Source: Nostoc sp. 106C
GTDB taxonomy: Bacteria; Cyanobacteriota; Cyanobacteriia; Cyanobacteriales; Nostocaceae
Assembly (NCBI RefSeq): GCF_002154725.1
Contig: NZ_MTAW01000013.1
Location: 25,155-89,154, forward strand
DNA length: 64,000 nucleotides
Reading direction: 5' to 3'
The translations under genes were made by a program, and so were the position numbers. This document shows, piece after piece, positions 45,531 through 55,083 of this stretch. The notes under the pieces were generated by a model. The model was not told where the DNA came from. It saw only the letters and a program-made list of their open reading frames with translations, and did no database searches. Position 1 is the first letter of the stretch. The number at the start of each line of letters is the position of its first letter.

Positions 45531-46315
45531 GGCTTCCGCCCCCGCTGCTGCAAATAGGTATCCAGCGACACTGCCGGACGAGAACGCACCGGAGTGGCTT
45601 TAGGTGCAGGTGGGGTTGGCATAATTGCCCGGACTTCAACCCTGCCGATACTAACGCGAATCGTCGGAGGTGCTGCTGGCTCGGTTGCAACCTGTGGAAA
45701 TGGAGATGGTACAGCAGATTGAGCCAGTGGAACCTGGTGAGTTGCCATCGTGCGATCGCTTGGTTTGCTTGTGGGAACTGTTGCCCTGTCAGCAAAAATT
45801 TCAGGTGCGTTTGCTAATTCACCGTCCATAACCAGCGAAGGATAGTTTTCGCCCAGAATTTGCTCACGGGGTTTGACAACTCGAAAAGGTTCTAGAATAG
45901 CTTTCTGATTCGGTGGTTCAGCAATGAATTGAGCAGGCGCGATCGCCTGTGTCATTGGGGGAATAACTTGTTTGAGGTTGGATACAGGCAGAGTAAAAGA
46001 TGACTGTATGGACTGGTTTAGTAGTGACGGTGTAATAATGAGATTTTGTTGTGCTTGTCCTGGAACCAGGTTATTAGCTAAGTCAGGTTGAGGAGAGAAC
46101 TGCTGTTGAACGGAGCTAATATTCTGGGAAGAAGGCACCTCGATGGATGGATTAGCGTTTACTGGAGTGGGAGAATTTTCAACCTCACGATTCCATTGCA
46201 GATTGGCTTCATCCACGCTCACTGATGCAGAACTGAATCTGGGCGCGATCGCAGGTTGCACCACAGGACTTACACCCAGGCTACGCTCTACTAATCGAGA
46301 AAAGAAATCTGCCAT
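45527..46315 (-). CDS. Pro-rich CIS-associated protein
   Basis: A 262-residue protein, mostly low-complexity and Pro/Gln/Val-rich, with a short conserved head (MADFFSRLVERSLGVSPVVQPAIAPRF) and a conserved tail (PPTIRVSIGRVEVRAIMP, then VSLDTYLQQRGRKP). Proteins with this head-and-tail plan occur in many eCIS clusters between cap and baseplate genes. No function is known to me; a disordered tether is the best guess. It starts directly after the upstream stop. Confidence 0.7.
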   Translation of the reverse strand: MADFFSRLVERSLGVSPVVQPAIAPRFSSASVSVDEANLQWNREVENSPTPVNANPSIEVPSSQNISSVQQQFSPQPDLANNLVPGQAQQNLIITPSLLNQSIQSSFTLPVSNLKQVIPPMTQAIAPAQFIAEPPNQKAILEPFRVVKPREQILGENYPSLVMDGELANAPEIFADRATVPTSKPSDRTMATHQVPLAQSAVPSPFPQVATEPAAPPTIRVSIGRVEVRAIMPTPPAPKATPVRSRPAVSLDTYLQQRGRKP

Positions 46316-47050
46316 TTACATCACCATGTCCAGATAAAACTGCCGTCGGGTAGCAGTCATGGATAAAATCTCTGCCTCGTGCCAACTATAGGCTTTAGCC
46401 AGAACATGCACCTCTTGCAGTAATCGCCTGGCTAAAGCATCGAGTTCTGCCCAGAAAAACGCAACAATATCAAATATTGCCTGCCAGCGATGCTGACAGT
46501 TTGGGCAATCCAGATCCAACAATATCTCAGCCTGCGGGTCGCAGTTGCCTATGTGCTGGGCTAATTGCTCGATAATCTCAGACGGTAGGGCTTCCCAGGA
46601 AACAGGAGTGCCAGCTTGACTGATTTGTAAAACACAACGCTCGATTAAAGAACAGTATGCTTCCTCAATCGTTTGAGCTGCTGTTAGGATTGCCAAATCA
46701 TGACTATTGGGTAAACGAAACTGACACTCAAATGCCGCAATTTGAAACGTTTTGTTTTCGTATGAACTACCCAATGATTCATTAATATAGATGTCTGAGA
46801 TATTCAAAGCAAACTCCAGGCGATCGCCACAGTTGGGACAGGTTGTTACGCTATTGAGTTGAGAACCCATCGTCATCTGCCGCAATAACAGCAAACGGCG
46901 ATCGCGCTGCCCCACACTGAGCATTGCCAACTGCTGCTGAGATTGATGAGGGTAGGCGAATGATAATAGCAATATTGCCCGTTCTAGCGGGTGCAGTCGC
47001 TGCCCCAATTCCCAAACTGTAATCACGTCGCTGGCAGTGAATGGGCGCAT
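46316..47050 (-). CDS. T4-type baseplate protein with two zinc knuckles
   Basis: A 244-residue protein. It begins like the T4-like baseplate family used in CIS (DVITVWELGQRLHPLERAILLLSFA) and carries two CPxC pairs, TTCPNCGDRLEF near residue 90 and LDCPNCQHRWQA near residue 183, which should bind one zinc. It probably acts in baseplate assembly. It lies 21 bases after the tube gene. Confidence 0.75.
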   Translation of the reverse strand: MRPFTASDVITVWELGQRLHPLERAILLLSFAYPHQSQQQLAMLSVGQRDRRLLLLRQMTMGSQLNSVTTCPNCGDRLEFALNISDIYINESLGSSYENKTFQIAAFECQFRLPNSHDLAILTAAQTIEEAYCSLIERCVLQISQAGTPVSWEALPSEIIEQLAQHIGNCDPQAEILLDLDCPNCQHRWQAIFDIVAFFWAELDALARRLLQEVHVLAKAYSWHEAEILSMTATRRQFYLDMVM

Positions 47051-47071
47051 TCGTTAGCTCTCCCAAAATAA

Positions 47072-47599
47072 TTAAACAGCAGGCTCAACAAAGCTCGGTT
47101 CACTCGGTTCTGACACCTCATAATCTCGCTCCCAGCCTTCGTTTTCCAGTTTGAGAGTTTGAATGGCAACAGCATTGGCATTGGCATCGAGTTCAGGTAA
47201 TGCCTGATATTCAGAAACCCAACAACGATAAACTTTGTAAGCAATAGCCAACTGTCCAGCTTCGTTATAAACTTCGATAATCAGATCCTTGCGAAAATCC
47301 TTGAGTGAAACTTCTGCTCCTAAACCAGAGCCATAATTCCACACCTTATTCGCCCATTTCTCAAATTCTGTGTCATGAGTCACCCCACGCTCCAGGGTAA
47401 TAGCTTCGTAAGTGCTGCGTCCTGGGGAGAGGCGATCGCTACTCGGATCTCCCCCTTCCCGATGTTTCACCACCTCAGTTGTGCGCTTTAAAGCACCCAC
47501 CTTACTGATCCCGGCAACATATCGACCATCCCACTTGACCCGAAATTTAAAGTTCTTGTAGGGGTCAAATCGCTGTGCATTAACGCTAAATTGTGCCAT
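47072..47599 (-). CDS. cis1: CIS inner tube protein (gp19-like)
   Basis: A 175-residue protein of the T4 gp19/CIS tube family: FKFRVKWDGRYVAGISKVGALKRTTEVVKHREGGDP near residues 17-50, ITLERGVTHDTEFEKWANKVW, and a YRCWVSEYQALPELDA strand pair. It forms the inner tube loaded with cargo. It lies 12 bases after the sheath gene. Confidence 0.92.
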   Translation of the reverse strand: MAQFSVNAQRFDPYKNFKFRVKWDGRYVAGISKVGALKRTTEVVKHREGGDPSSDRLSPGRSTYEAITLERGVTHDTEFEKWANKVWNYGSGLGAEVSLKDFRKDLIIEVYNEAGQLAIAYKVYRCWVSEYQALPELDANANAVAIQTLKLENEGWERDYEVSEPSEPSFVEPAV

Positions 47600-47611
47600 T
47601 TCTCATCTCCC

Positions 47612-49513
47612 TTAAACTTGAATCTGCCCGGCCATTTGTTGTAGTTGAATGATCACAAACTCCGCAGGCTTCAACGGTGCAAACCCGACTTTGATGTTAA
47701 CAATCCCCAAGTTGATGTCGTTCTGTGTCGTGGTTTCGCGATCGCATTTGACGAAGTACGCCTCTCGCGGAGACTTGCCCTGAAAGGCCCCCTGGCGAAA
47801 CAGGTTTTGCATAAATGCGCCCAGATTCAACCGAATTTGCGCCCACAACGGTTCATCATTTGGCTCAAACACCACCCACTGAGTACCCCGATACAGGCTC
47901 TCTTCAATAAACAGCGCTAACCGCCTGACCGGAATATATTTATATTCTGATGCCGCCTGATCGGAACCTTGGAAGGTACGAGCGCCCCATGCAACTGCAC
48001 CATAGGTAGGAAACAAGCGGATACAGTTGATTCCTAGAGGATTCAAGATGCCATTTTCCGCATCGGTCAACTTGTAAGCTAATGCCTGAACTCCGACTAA
48101 GTTGGCTTCAGTTCCAGCTGGAGCTTTCCAAACGCCACGGGCACTGTCTGTGCGGGCATAGAGTCCGGCAACTGTTCCACTGGGTGCAGTCAGGCGTAGC
48201 TTGCCATTGTTTAATGGGTCAGCAATGTAAATCCAAGGGTAATAGACTGCGCCATGATCATTGTTAGTAACTCCCGTACTTTCTATGTCGGATACTGTCT
48301 TCGTTTTTGGTGCATCAGCAATTAAGAAAGCCCTTCTTTGCTTGCAATATTGAGCTGCCTCACTCAAAATGTTGATCTTGGTGACTCCCGGGATGCAGAG
48401 CAAGTTAAATAAATCCACTTCTTCTAGAGCGTAAAAGCCTTTCCTCTCAGCCTGGCTAAATTTCAAATTGTCCAACTCTGCTTCAGAATACTGTGTTTCA
48501 CTGCCGCCTGCTAAAGTTATGATTGTATCCTGGGGCGGAATCGCAGCCGGACGAATGGTCGCTACTGCGTCTTCTTCAACACCCCCATTCAGGTATCCAA
48601 GTTTAAGGTTGGCAGAGAGATCGTTGAGAGTAGCGCGTAAAACTCTCACACTTGAAAATTCGCCTGGTTGCCCAGAGGTTAGAGTGAGTTTGTTGTCGCT
48701 GAAAGTACAAGTGAAAGAAATTTCATTAGCTGCAGCTATAACCTTTGTTTGAATGGCATTCGCCAAACTAGTTAACTTTGCTGAAATATCAGATCCTTTG
48801 ATGTCATTAGTGTCAATTTTGATGGTGACAGGCTCTAAACCATTGACTGAGACCTGGAACTGGTTATGTCTATCGTTTATGAGCGTGCTAAAATCGGCGG
48901 TTGGCAACTCTCCACTTACGCTAGTGCCGTGCTTATCAGACAGTAAATTGACTGCATTTTCCTCCCGTTTAACTGTCACTAATCGAGATGTGCCGTTAAT
49001 CACTGCTTCAACGTAACGAGCGTCTTGACTATTCAGCGACAAATTCTCAAATTTCTCAGTCAGGCGATCGCTCGGATTATCAGGCGATGCATAGTTTAGC
49101 ATCAGATTGAAGGTAGTTGCAGGATTCAGCGTTGTGTAATCCACCTGAATCTCAATCCTGTTGCCCGCTAGACCTTTATCCAGTGCTGTGATTGTTAAAA
49201 CATTATTACTACTATTATCTTTTAAGGTTCGAGTAGCGCTTTGAGCGTCTTTAGCAATCCGGACGACCCAGGCATCACTGCCTCCGTTTAGAAAGAATTG
49301 GCGCACAGCATAGCTTAACTCTGAACTCCCGTCTAGTCCACCAAATCTGCGTTCAAAGTCGCTATAACTTAAAATACGTACTGCTTTGTCAATTGGCCCT
49401 CGTTTTGCCGCACCCACAAAGGCTGTAACCGAGGTGCTAACTCCTGTAATGCTCCTTACCCCACTGGGAATCTCTTCAATATAAACACCCGGATAGGTTG
49501 GTGTAGTAGGCAT
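47612..49513 (-). CDS. cis2: CIS contractile sheath protein
   Basis: A 633-residue tail-sheath protein, first gene of the operon. The N terminus (TYPGVYIEEIPSGVRSITGVSTSVTAFVG) and the C-terminal half (SEYKYIPVRRLALFIEESLYRGTQWVVFEPNDEPLW) are the classic sheath signatures. The middle, about residues 130-330, is an insertion domain that would face outward. Only one sheath gene is seen, against three in Afp. Confidence 0.95.
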   Translation of the reverse strand: MPTTPTYPGVYIEEIPSGVRSITGVSTSVTAFVGAAKRGPIDKAVRILSYSDFERRFGGLDGSSELSYAVRQFFLNGGSDAWVVRIAKDAQSATRTLKDNSSNNVLTITALDKGLAGNRIEIQVDYTTLNPATTFNLMLNYASPDNPSDRLTEKFENLSLNSQDARYVEAVINGTSRLVTVKREENAVNLLSDKHGTSVSGELPTADFSTLINDRHNQFQVSVNGLEPVTIKIDTNDIKGSDISAKLTSLANAIQTKVIAAANEISFTCTFSDNKLTLTSGQPGEFSSVRVLRATLNDLSANLKLGYLNGGVEEDAVATIRPAAIPPQDTIITLAGGSETQYSEAELDNLKFSQAERKGFYALEEVDLFNLLCIPGVTKINILSEAAQYCKQRRAFLIADAPKTKTVSDIESTGVTNNDHGAVYYPWIYIADPLNNGKLRLTAPSGTVAGLYARTDSARGVWKAPAGTEANLVGVQALAYKLTDAENGILNPLGINCIRLFPTYGAVAWGARTFQGSDQAASEYKYIPVRRLALFIEESLYRGTQWVVFEPNDEPLWAQIRLNLGAFMQNLFRQGAFQGKSPREAYFVKCDRETTTQNDINLGIVNIKVGFAPLKPAEFVIIQLQQMAGQIQV

Positions 49514-49976
49514 TGGGGTTCTCCATATTAATTCTTATTGGTGCGTGCATCGTATGTGCGCGCATTTCATTCTTTCTTAAAAGTTTTTGCTTAAGAGTCT
49601 TGCTTGCGCTGGATAAACAGCACTCTTGTCACCGTAATTACTCGCAGCAAAAATCATTTTTGCGACACATCAGCGCGTTTTAGAATCTATCGAAATTCCC
49701 TGCCGTTGTCTTTGCAGAAAAGTATGGAGTTGAGTATGTAAAGTATGGTTATTTGCTTTATATTTTAATATGGCGTGCTTCATAGAAAAGTGGCTCCAGC
49801 TTAGGGACTTCCAAATAAAAAAATAATCAATCGCTTTGGCAGGCAGAGGAGGCAGAGGAAGCAGAGGAAGAAGAATACAATTATGGTCTTCCCTCCAAAA
49901 AATGGATAATTTAATTTCTGGAAGTTCCTTATAAAGGTGTCAGCAACTCTGATGCGGGATTTTTCTATGCTTTTAA
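49514..49976. promoter_or_regulatory. Divergent region between sheath and NB-ARC-WD40 genes
   Basis: No gene seen. It must hold the CIS operon promoter and probably the NB-ARC gene promoter. A GCAGGCAGAGGAGGCAGAGG run (about 49840-49872) is a single arm of the G-rich repeat family. No reliable promoter motif or operator could be picked out. Confidence 0.5.
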
Positions 49977-50024
49977 GTGAAAGTCCGTCTAAATTTTGAA
50001 TTATTCATTAAAGTTCGGAAAAAC

Positions 50025-53000
50025 ATGGAATTTGAGCAGGCATTGGAGTTTGTCAACCGTGCATTCAATAGCAAAATTGGCAGATCTCTGAACGAGGTCG
50101 AAGTTACGTTATTATTTGGTGCCTGGAGCAACTTGACCTACGATCGCATTGCCGAACAATCCGGTTATTCCATCAATTATTTGCAACGGGATACAGGGCC
50201 AAAATTCTGGAAGCTTTTGAGTACTGCCTTGGGTCGCAAGGTCAACAAAACAACGCTACATGCTATCTTGACCCACATTCACGCCCCAATTCCGCATCTG
50301 CCATTTCAAGTTCAATGTTTAATGGATTGGGGTGAGGCACTCGATGTTTCTACGTTCCACGGTCGAGTTGAAGAGATTGAACAACTAACTCAATGGATGA
50401 TTCACGATCGCTGTCGCCTGATTGCGATCGTGGGAATGGGTGGTATCGGCAAAAGTGTCTTGGCAGCCAAAGTCGCCCAACAGCTACAAGAGCAGTTTGA
50501 ATTTGTGATTTGGCGATCGCTCCGCAATGCCCCGCCATTAGAAACATTGTTGGCGGAACTGGTGCTATTTCTTTCTAGGCAGCAAGATATTCAGGCAACA
50601 CCAGAACGGTTACTTTACTGGCTGCAAACCCATCGATGTCTGGTGATTCTAGATAATCAAGATACCCTTTTGAAAGCAGGCGAGCGAGCTGGGTACTACC
50701 AAAGCGATTACACAAACTATGGTGACTTGTTTCAGTTGTTAGGCAAAGCTACTCATCAAAGTTGTATTCTGCTGACCAGCCGAGAGAAATCTGCGGAAGT
50801 TGCTTTTGGTGAAGATTCGGATGGATCGGTGCGAGTGCTTTCGCTCAAGGGTTCCTGGGAAGCTGCACTAGCATTGATTGATGCTAAGGGCTTGGTGGGC
50901 AGCCCTGAGGAAAAACACTACCTGTGTGAATTGTATCGTTGCCATCCACTGGCATTGAAAATGGTTGCTACCTCAATTCAAAGCCTGTTTAATGGTCAGA
51001 TTGCTGCTTTTTTGCAAATAGAGACCCCAGTATTTAATGGAATTTGGCACTTGCTGGAACAGCAACTTGAGCGGTTATCCCCTGTAGAGAAAACCATCAT
51101 GTACTGGTTAGCAATCAACCGCGAATGGACTACGATTGCCCAATTGCAAGCAGATATTGTCCCGGCAATTTCTCGCAGCAGCCTATTGGAATCTTTGGAA
51201 TCCCTGACTTGGCGCAGTCTGATTGAAAAGCGAGTATCTAAAACGATGGCAAAGACAACGGGCGAATACACGCAACAACCTGTGATTATGGAATATTTCA
51301 CAGACTGTTTAATTCACCAACTTGCCACTGAGTTATTAACACTAAAGACGGCATATCTAAATTGCTATGCATTGATGAAAACAACCGTTGTCGAATACAT
51401 CCGAGAAAGTCAAATTCGACTGATCTTAAATCCACTCATTGAACAACTAAAAGTCGCATTTAATCATAACTCGGCGATGCTGGAGCAGCATCTTCAATCG
51501 ATACTGTCTACATTGCGTTCTCTTCAAGAGTCAACCTTTGGTTATGGTGTAGGGAACTTCATCAACCTCTGCTTGCACCTGAAGATCGATCTGGCTGGAT
51601 TTAACTTTTCTCATACAACCATTCGGTACGCAGATTTCCAGGGGGCAACTTTACAATACATTAATTTTCAAGCTGCTCATTTTACTCAATGTATCTTTAC
51701 TCAAATCTTCACTGGGGGAGTATGGGTGGGATTTAGCCGGGATGGACAGCGATTTGCCTTTGGAGATACCAACGGAGGATTGCACATTTGGCAATTGAAC
51801 GAAATACAACCACTGATCGCAATCCCAGGGCATCAGGGCTGGGTGATGGCAGCTGATTGGCACCCCGATGGGACAACTTTGGTTAGTGGTGTCAAACAGG
51901 CAGTCCGACTTTGGGATACTCATACAGGTCATTGGCTGCGGGACTTTCACGGATGTCCCGATCCTGTTTGTACGCTGGCATGGAGTCCCGATGGCAAACG
52001 ACTGGCTGGTGGAGGGCAAGCGCCGTTTATCATCCTTTGGGATGGGACAACCGGAAAAAGCCAGGCTCGTATAGAAATAGGAGAACCCAGTTGTTGGGTT
52101 TGGTCTTTAGTCTGGCTTGCCAATGGAACTGTATTGGCAGGAGCTTGCACAGACAACACAATTAAATTCTGGAATGTGGCTTCGGGTGACTGTATTCAGA
52201 CAATAAAAGCCCATGACTATTGGGTTTTGTCCCTGGCGTTGCATCCCAATGGCAGAATTCTTGCCAGTAGTGGATTTGATAAAGCCATTAAACTGTGGGA
52301 TTGGCAAACGGGAGAGTGTTTGCAGGCGATCGCCACTCAAGAGGATGTGTGGCGGTTGGAGTGGAGCCCCGATGGCGACAGGTTGGCAGGGGGAAGCTTC
52401 GACCATACCGTTACCCTGTGGGATTGTTCCCTAAAATGTCTGCAAGTGTTGCAGGGACATCAAAGCTGGGTCTGGTCAGTCACCTGGAGTCGCGATGGCA
52501 ATACCCTTGTGAGTGTATCCCATGACCAGGTAGTGAAACTCTGGAATACGCAAACTGGAAACTGCATCAAAACATTGCGAGGTTATAGCCATTCATCCTG
52601 GTGTGTCCGCTGGAGCAAAGATGGAATTCGTCTGTTGAGTAGCGGGACTAACTATATGGTGCAACTGTGGAACAACCAGACGGGTGAATGTCTTAAAATC
52701 TTTCGCGGGCATGGCAATGAAGTAATGTTTGTTGCCTGGAGCCCAGACGAGCGATTAATTGCCAGTGCTAGCACCGATAACACGATTCGCATCTGGGATA
52801 TCCAAACTGGGCAATGTTTAAGTGTGTTACAGGGACATCATAGTTGGGTGAGGGCGATCGCCTGGAGTCGGGATGGAAATTATCTGATGAGTGGCAGCAA
52901 CGATCGAACAGTGAAACTCTGGGATATCCAAACTGGGCAATGTTTATTGTCCCTATCTGGTCATACTCATCAGGTGAATTCTATTGTTTGGTTTGGGACT

Positions 53001-53558
53001 GGTTTGCGAGCCGCGAGTGCCAGCCTGGATGGAACGATTCGGTTTTGGGATTTAAATCGGGGTGTTTGCGATCGCATCATCGGGGTCAATCATTCTGTTC
53101 ATCCCATGGCCCTTAGCCCTGATGGTAATGTTTTGGTGAGTGGAGACTACGGCAGCAATATCAAATTTTGGGATGTGGTTTCTGGAGACTGTTTAAAAAC
53201 CTGGCAAGACCCTGCCTTTGGGTCTATTTTTGCCGTTGCCTGGAGTCCAGATGGCAATAAGCTAGCCAGTGCCTCTGCTAACTCGACAATCAAAATTTGG
53301 AGTGTGTCAACGGGCGAATGCGAACAGGTCATCCAGGGCAAAAATTACGGTTTGTCTGTGGATTGGAACCCGGTGAATCAGTTGTTAGCGATCGGTTTTC
53401 TGGAACAACCGATTCAACTCTGGGATATACAAATGGGCAAAACGATAAAACTCTTACAGAGCAAGCCTCCTTACGAAGGGATGAACATCACTGAAGTCAC
53501 CGGAATTTCCTCAGCACAAAAAGCTACCCTGAGAGCATTAGGAGCGATCGAGACATAA
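50025..53558 (+). CDS. HTH-NB-ARC-WD40 STAND protein
   Basis: About 1177 residues from ATG 50025; GTG 49977 is an alternative start 16 codons earlier. The N-terminal 85 residues (MEFEQALEFVNRAF, YDRIAEQSGYSINYLQRD) are the HTH-like head common on cyanobacterial NB-ARC and vMAP proteins. The NB-ARC domain follows (FHGRVEEIEQL, Walker A GMGGIGKS near 138-145). A short pentapeptide-like stretch (FNFSHTTIRYADFQGATLQ) leads into 14 WD40 repeats, enough for two seven-bladed propellers. It is probably a ligand-gated switch. It is divergent from the CIS operon, so co-regulation is likely. Confidence 0.88.
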   Translation: MEFEQALEFVNRAFNSKIGRSLNEVEVTLLFGAWSNLTYDRIAEQSGYSINYLQRDTGPKFWKLLSTALGRKVNKTTLHAILTHIHAPIPHLPFQVQCLMDWGEALDVSTFHGRVEEIEQLTQWMIHDRCRLIAIVGMGGIGKSVLAAKVAQQLQEQFEFVIWRSLRNAPPLETLLAELVLFLSRQQDIQATPERLLYWLQTHRCLVILDNQDTLLKAGERAGYYQSDYTNYGDLFQLLGKATHQSCILLTSREKSAEVAFGEDSDGSVRVLSLKGSWEAALALIDAKGLVGSPEEKHYLCELYRCHPLALKMVATSIQSLFNGQIAAFLQIETPVFNGIWHLLEQQLERLSPVEKTIMYWLAINREWTTIAQLQADIVPAISRSSLLESLESLTWRSLIEKRVSKTMAKTTGEYTQQPVIMEYFTDCLIHQLATELLTLKTAYLNCYALMKTTVVEYIRESQIRLILNPLIEQLKVAFNHNSAMLEQHLQSILSTLRSLQESTFGYGVGNFINLCLHLKIDLAGFNFSHTTIRYADFQGATLQYINFQAAHFTQCIFTQIFTGGVWVGFSRDGQRFAFGDTNGGLHIWQLNEIQPLIAIPGHQGWVMAADWHPDGTTLVSGVKQAVRLWDTHTGHWLRDFHGCPDPVCTLAWSPDGKRLAGGGQAPFIILWDGTTGKSQARIEIGEPSCWVWSLVWLANGTVLAGACTDNTIKFWNVASGDCIQTIKAHDYWVLSLALHPNGRILASSGFDKAIKLWDWQTGECLQAIATQEDVWRLEWSPDGDRLAGGSFDHTVTLWDCSLKCLQVLQGHQSWVWSVTWSRDGNTLVSVSHDQVVKLWNTQTGNCIKTLRGYSHSSWCVRWSKDGIRLLSSGTNYMVQLWNNQTGECLKIFRGHGNEVMFVAWSPDERLIASASTDNTIRIWDIQTGQCLSVLQGHHSWVRAIAWSRDGNYLMSGSNDRTVKLWDIQTGQCLLSLSGHTHQVNSIVWFGTGLRAASASLDGTIRFWDLNRGVCDRIIGVNHSVHPMALSPDGNVLVSGDYGSNIKFWDVVSGDCLKTWQDPAFGSIFAVAWSPDGNKLASASANSTIKIWSVSTGECEQVIQGKNYGLSVDWNPVNQLLAIGFLEQPIQLWDIQMGKTIKLLQSKPPYEGMNITEVTGISSAQKATLRALGAIET

Positions 53559-53568
53559 AGTAGACCTG

Positions 53569-53795
53569 CAAAAACCTCTGCACGGATTCCTCTAGCTCAC
53601 TGGAGTACACCCGTGAAATGCGTAGACGCTTTGCGGCTTGCCGTCAGGTATCGCATACCTCCTGCATCTGCTGACAATCCTCAGGCAAGTAATCGTAAGA
53701 CTTCAGATGCTTCAGCCCAAGGGTCAGTTCTCCATCCCAAGTCCTCACGGTGCAACTGAAGTCATTCACTTGAATGACAATTGCCCAGCAATCGC
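53569..53795 (-). pseudogene. Decayed copy of the 55475-55730 unit
   Basis: About 210 bases match 55475-55685 at roughly 80-85 percent by eye, including ATGCGTAGACGCTTTGCGGC. The minus-strand frame that encodes the 65-residue protein at 55533 is broken here. Confidence 0.6.
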
Positions 53796-53926
53796 ATATC
53801 TATCAAACCAGTGTAGGTCTGATGGAATAACTCTAAATCTGCGGTAGGGAATATCAGGGCAATTTAAATCTGCTAAAGACATACTACAAACTAGAATCAG
53901 CGATCGCTTTCCTACTAGTTAGGTGA

Positions 53927-54165
53927 TTCACCATCTGTTATCCTTTCAATCACAATATCGCCAAACCGAGCTTCCTCAGCCCAGCACTTCACTGAATCAA
54001 TGTAGCAAATATTACTTTTATACTTCTCTTTAGTTTCACTTACAATTGCCTCAGATAGGCATCAGTCAACCCAACGTTGCGCTTCTTGAGGAGCGATCGC
54101 ATAAATCTCTACTCGATCGCCAGCTTTTCTTTCCAGCACCCCATTACCAACAGCCACATATTTTT
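53927..54165 (-). pseudogene. Unknown gene fragment with internal stop
   Basis: The minus strand reads YVAVGNGVLERKAGDRVEIYAIAPQ, then a TGA, then CLSEAIVSETKEKYKSNICY ending in RITDGESPN and a stop. No start is seen and the family is not recognised. The single stop inside an otherwise protein-like frame marks it as a remnant. Confidence 0.5.
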
Positions 54166-54372
54166 ATACTTAAAAAGCCCTGATAAAAATTCAGGGCTTA
54201 CTTTATGTATGCGGTTTATTAAATGCCAGCCGTAAAATTTTTGCCAGCGCTTTTCTATACGGTTAATCATCCCGGAATCGCTTACTTAAAGATAGTGGGG
54301 AAACTACCCATTGTTTACCCATTTTTCCTTGGGTAGTTATTTAATAAAGTCTTAAGATTTGTAGATATCCTG

Positions 54373-54474
54373 ATACCATTTCACCTTAATAATGATACAA
54401 ATACGCGCTTCAGGGTTTAGCATTGCTAAACCCTACAAAAATTTATGTGTATCAGGATTTTCGTGAATTGGTAT
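54373..54474. repeat. Nested palindromic element, about 102 nt
   Basis: The outer pair ATACCATTTCAC/GTGAATTGGTAT encloses a perfect inner hairpin at 54412-54434 (10-bp arms, AGGGTTTAGC, 3-nt loop). It is non-coding and is probably a dispersed cyanobacterial palindrome or small MITE. Confidence 0.6.
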
Positions 54475-54508
54475 GACTCTGTAACTTTGCTTTGTCCAAG
54501 CAAACCAA

Positions 54509-54670
54509 TTACTCGCTATCCTTAACTTCGAGTTGATACATTCGCATTGAAAGATATTCACCCATCATGCGCCAGTAGTATGTTTCAGGTAATGGCGATA
54601 CCCTAGAGCCACAGCGATAGGTTCTGTCCAATGCGGATTGCGTTTCCAAATTGCCTTCATCTGCACTCAT
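54509..54670 (-). CDS. 53-codon gene coupled to the membrane protein
   Basis: ATG at 54670-54668 overlaps the stop of the upstream membrane-protein gene (TGATG); the stop TAA is 54511-54509. The product is 53 residues, MSADEGNLETQSALDRTYRC..., with a Tyr/Met-rich end (YYWRMMGEYLSMRMYQLEV). No membrane segment or signal peptide is seen. The overlap and the protein-like composition support a real gene. The family is not recognised. Confidence 0.55.
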   Translation of the reverse strand: MSADEGNLETQSALDRTYRCGSRVSPLPETYYWRMMGEYLSMRMYQLEVKDSE

Positions 54671-55083
54671 CACTCTGGCTTGCTAAACACTTCACGCGAT
54701 ACACGATGTACAAGGCTTGAAGAAACATAGAATAGTGTGAATCCAATTAGAGGATGAAGCACCTCTAAATGAAGCGGAGTTTTGAGATGAATGCTGCAAA
54801 ACTGAAGTCCAAGCAGCACAGGCAGACTGGCGGACAGTGAGCGGATTAAGTTAGAGAATGGAACACTCAAAGACCCTACTAGCAATATTAGCGACACTCC
54901 ACTATACCCTCGCACAAGCCACACATGAATTTTCCACCAGGCAGGATCGCTGAAGTAGGCAATACCAACCGTCAATACCTGAGCAATTAAGCAAACGTTA
55001 AAGAGGATTGCAGTTGCGTAAAAACTACGTTTTATCCAGTTTTTAGCAGTAATATCGCGATTTATTTCTTGATTTACGAGCAT
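54670..55083 (-). CDS. DUF6220-like four-helix membrane protein
   Basis: A 137-residue protein with about four hydrophobic helices (near residues 20-45, 60-78, 84-100 and 105-123) and a basic C terminus. It resembles the DUF6220 type of small bacterial membrane proteins, of unknown role. It is coupled to the 53-codon gene downstream. The neighbourhood is decayed, but this frame is intact. Confidence 0.7.
   Translation of the reverse strand: MLVNQEINRDITAKNWIKRSFYATAILFNVCLIAQVLTVGIAYFSDPAWWKIHVWLVRGYSGVSLILLVGSLSVPFSNLIRSLSASLPVLLGLQFCSIHLKTPLHLEVLHPLIGFTLFYVSSSLVHRVSREVFSKPE

Noticed and set aside
26515..49513. Prophage or type VI secretion system
   Set aside because: No capsid, terminase, lysis or integrase genes, and no TssJ/L/M membrane complex; gene content is that of a CIS.
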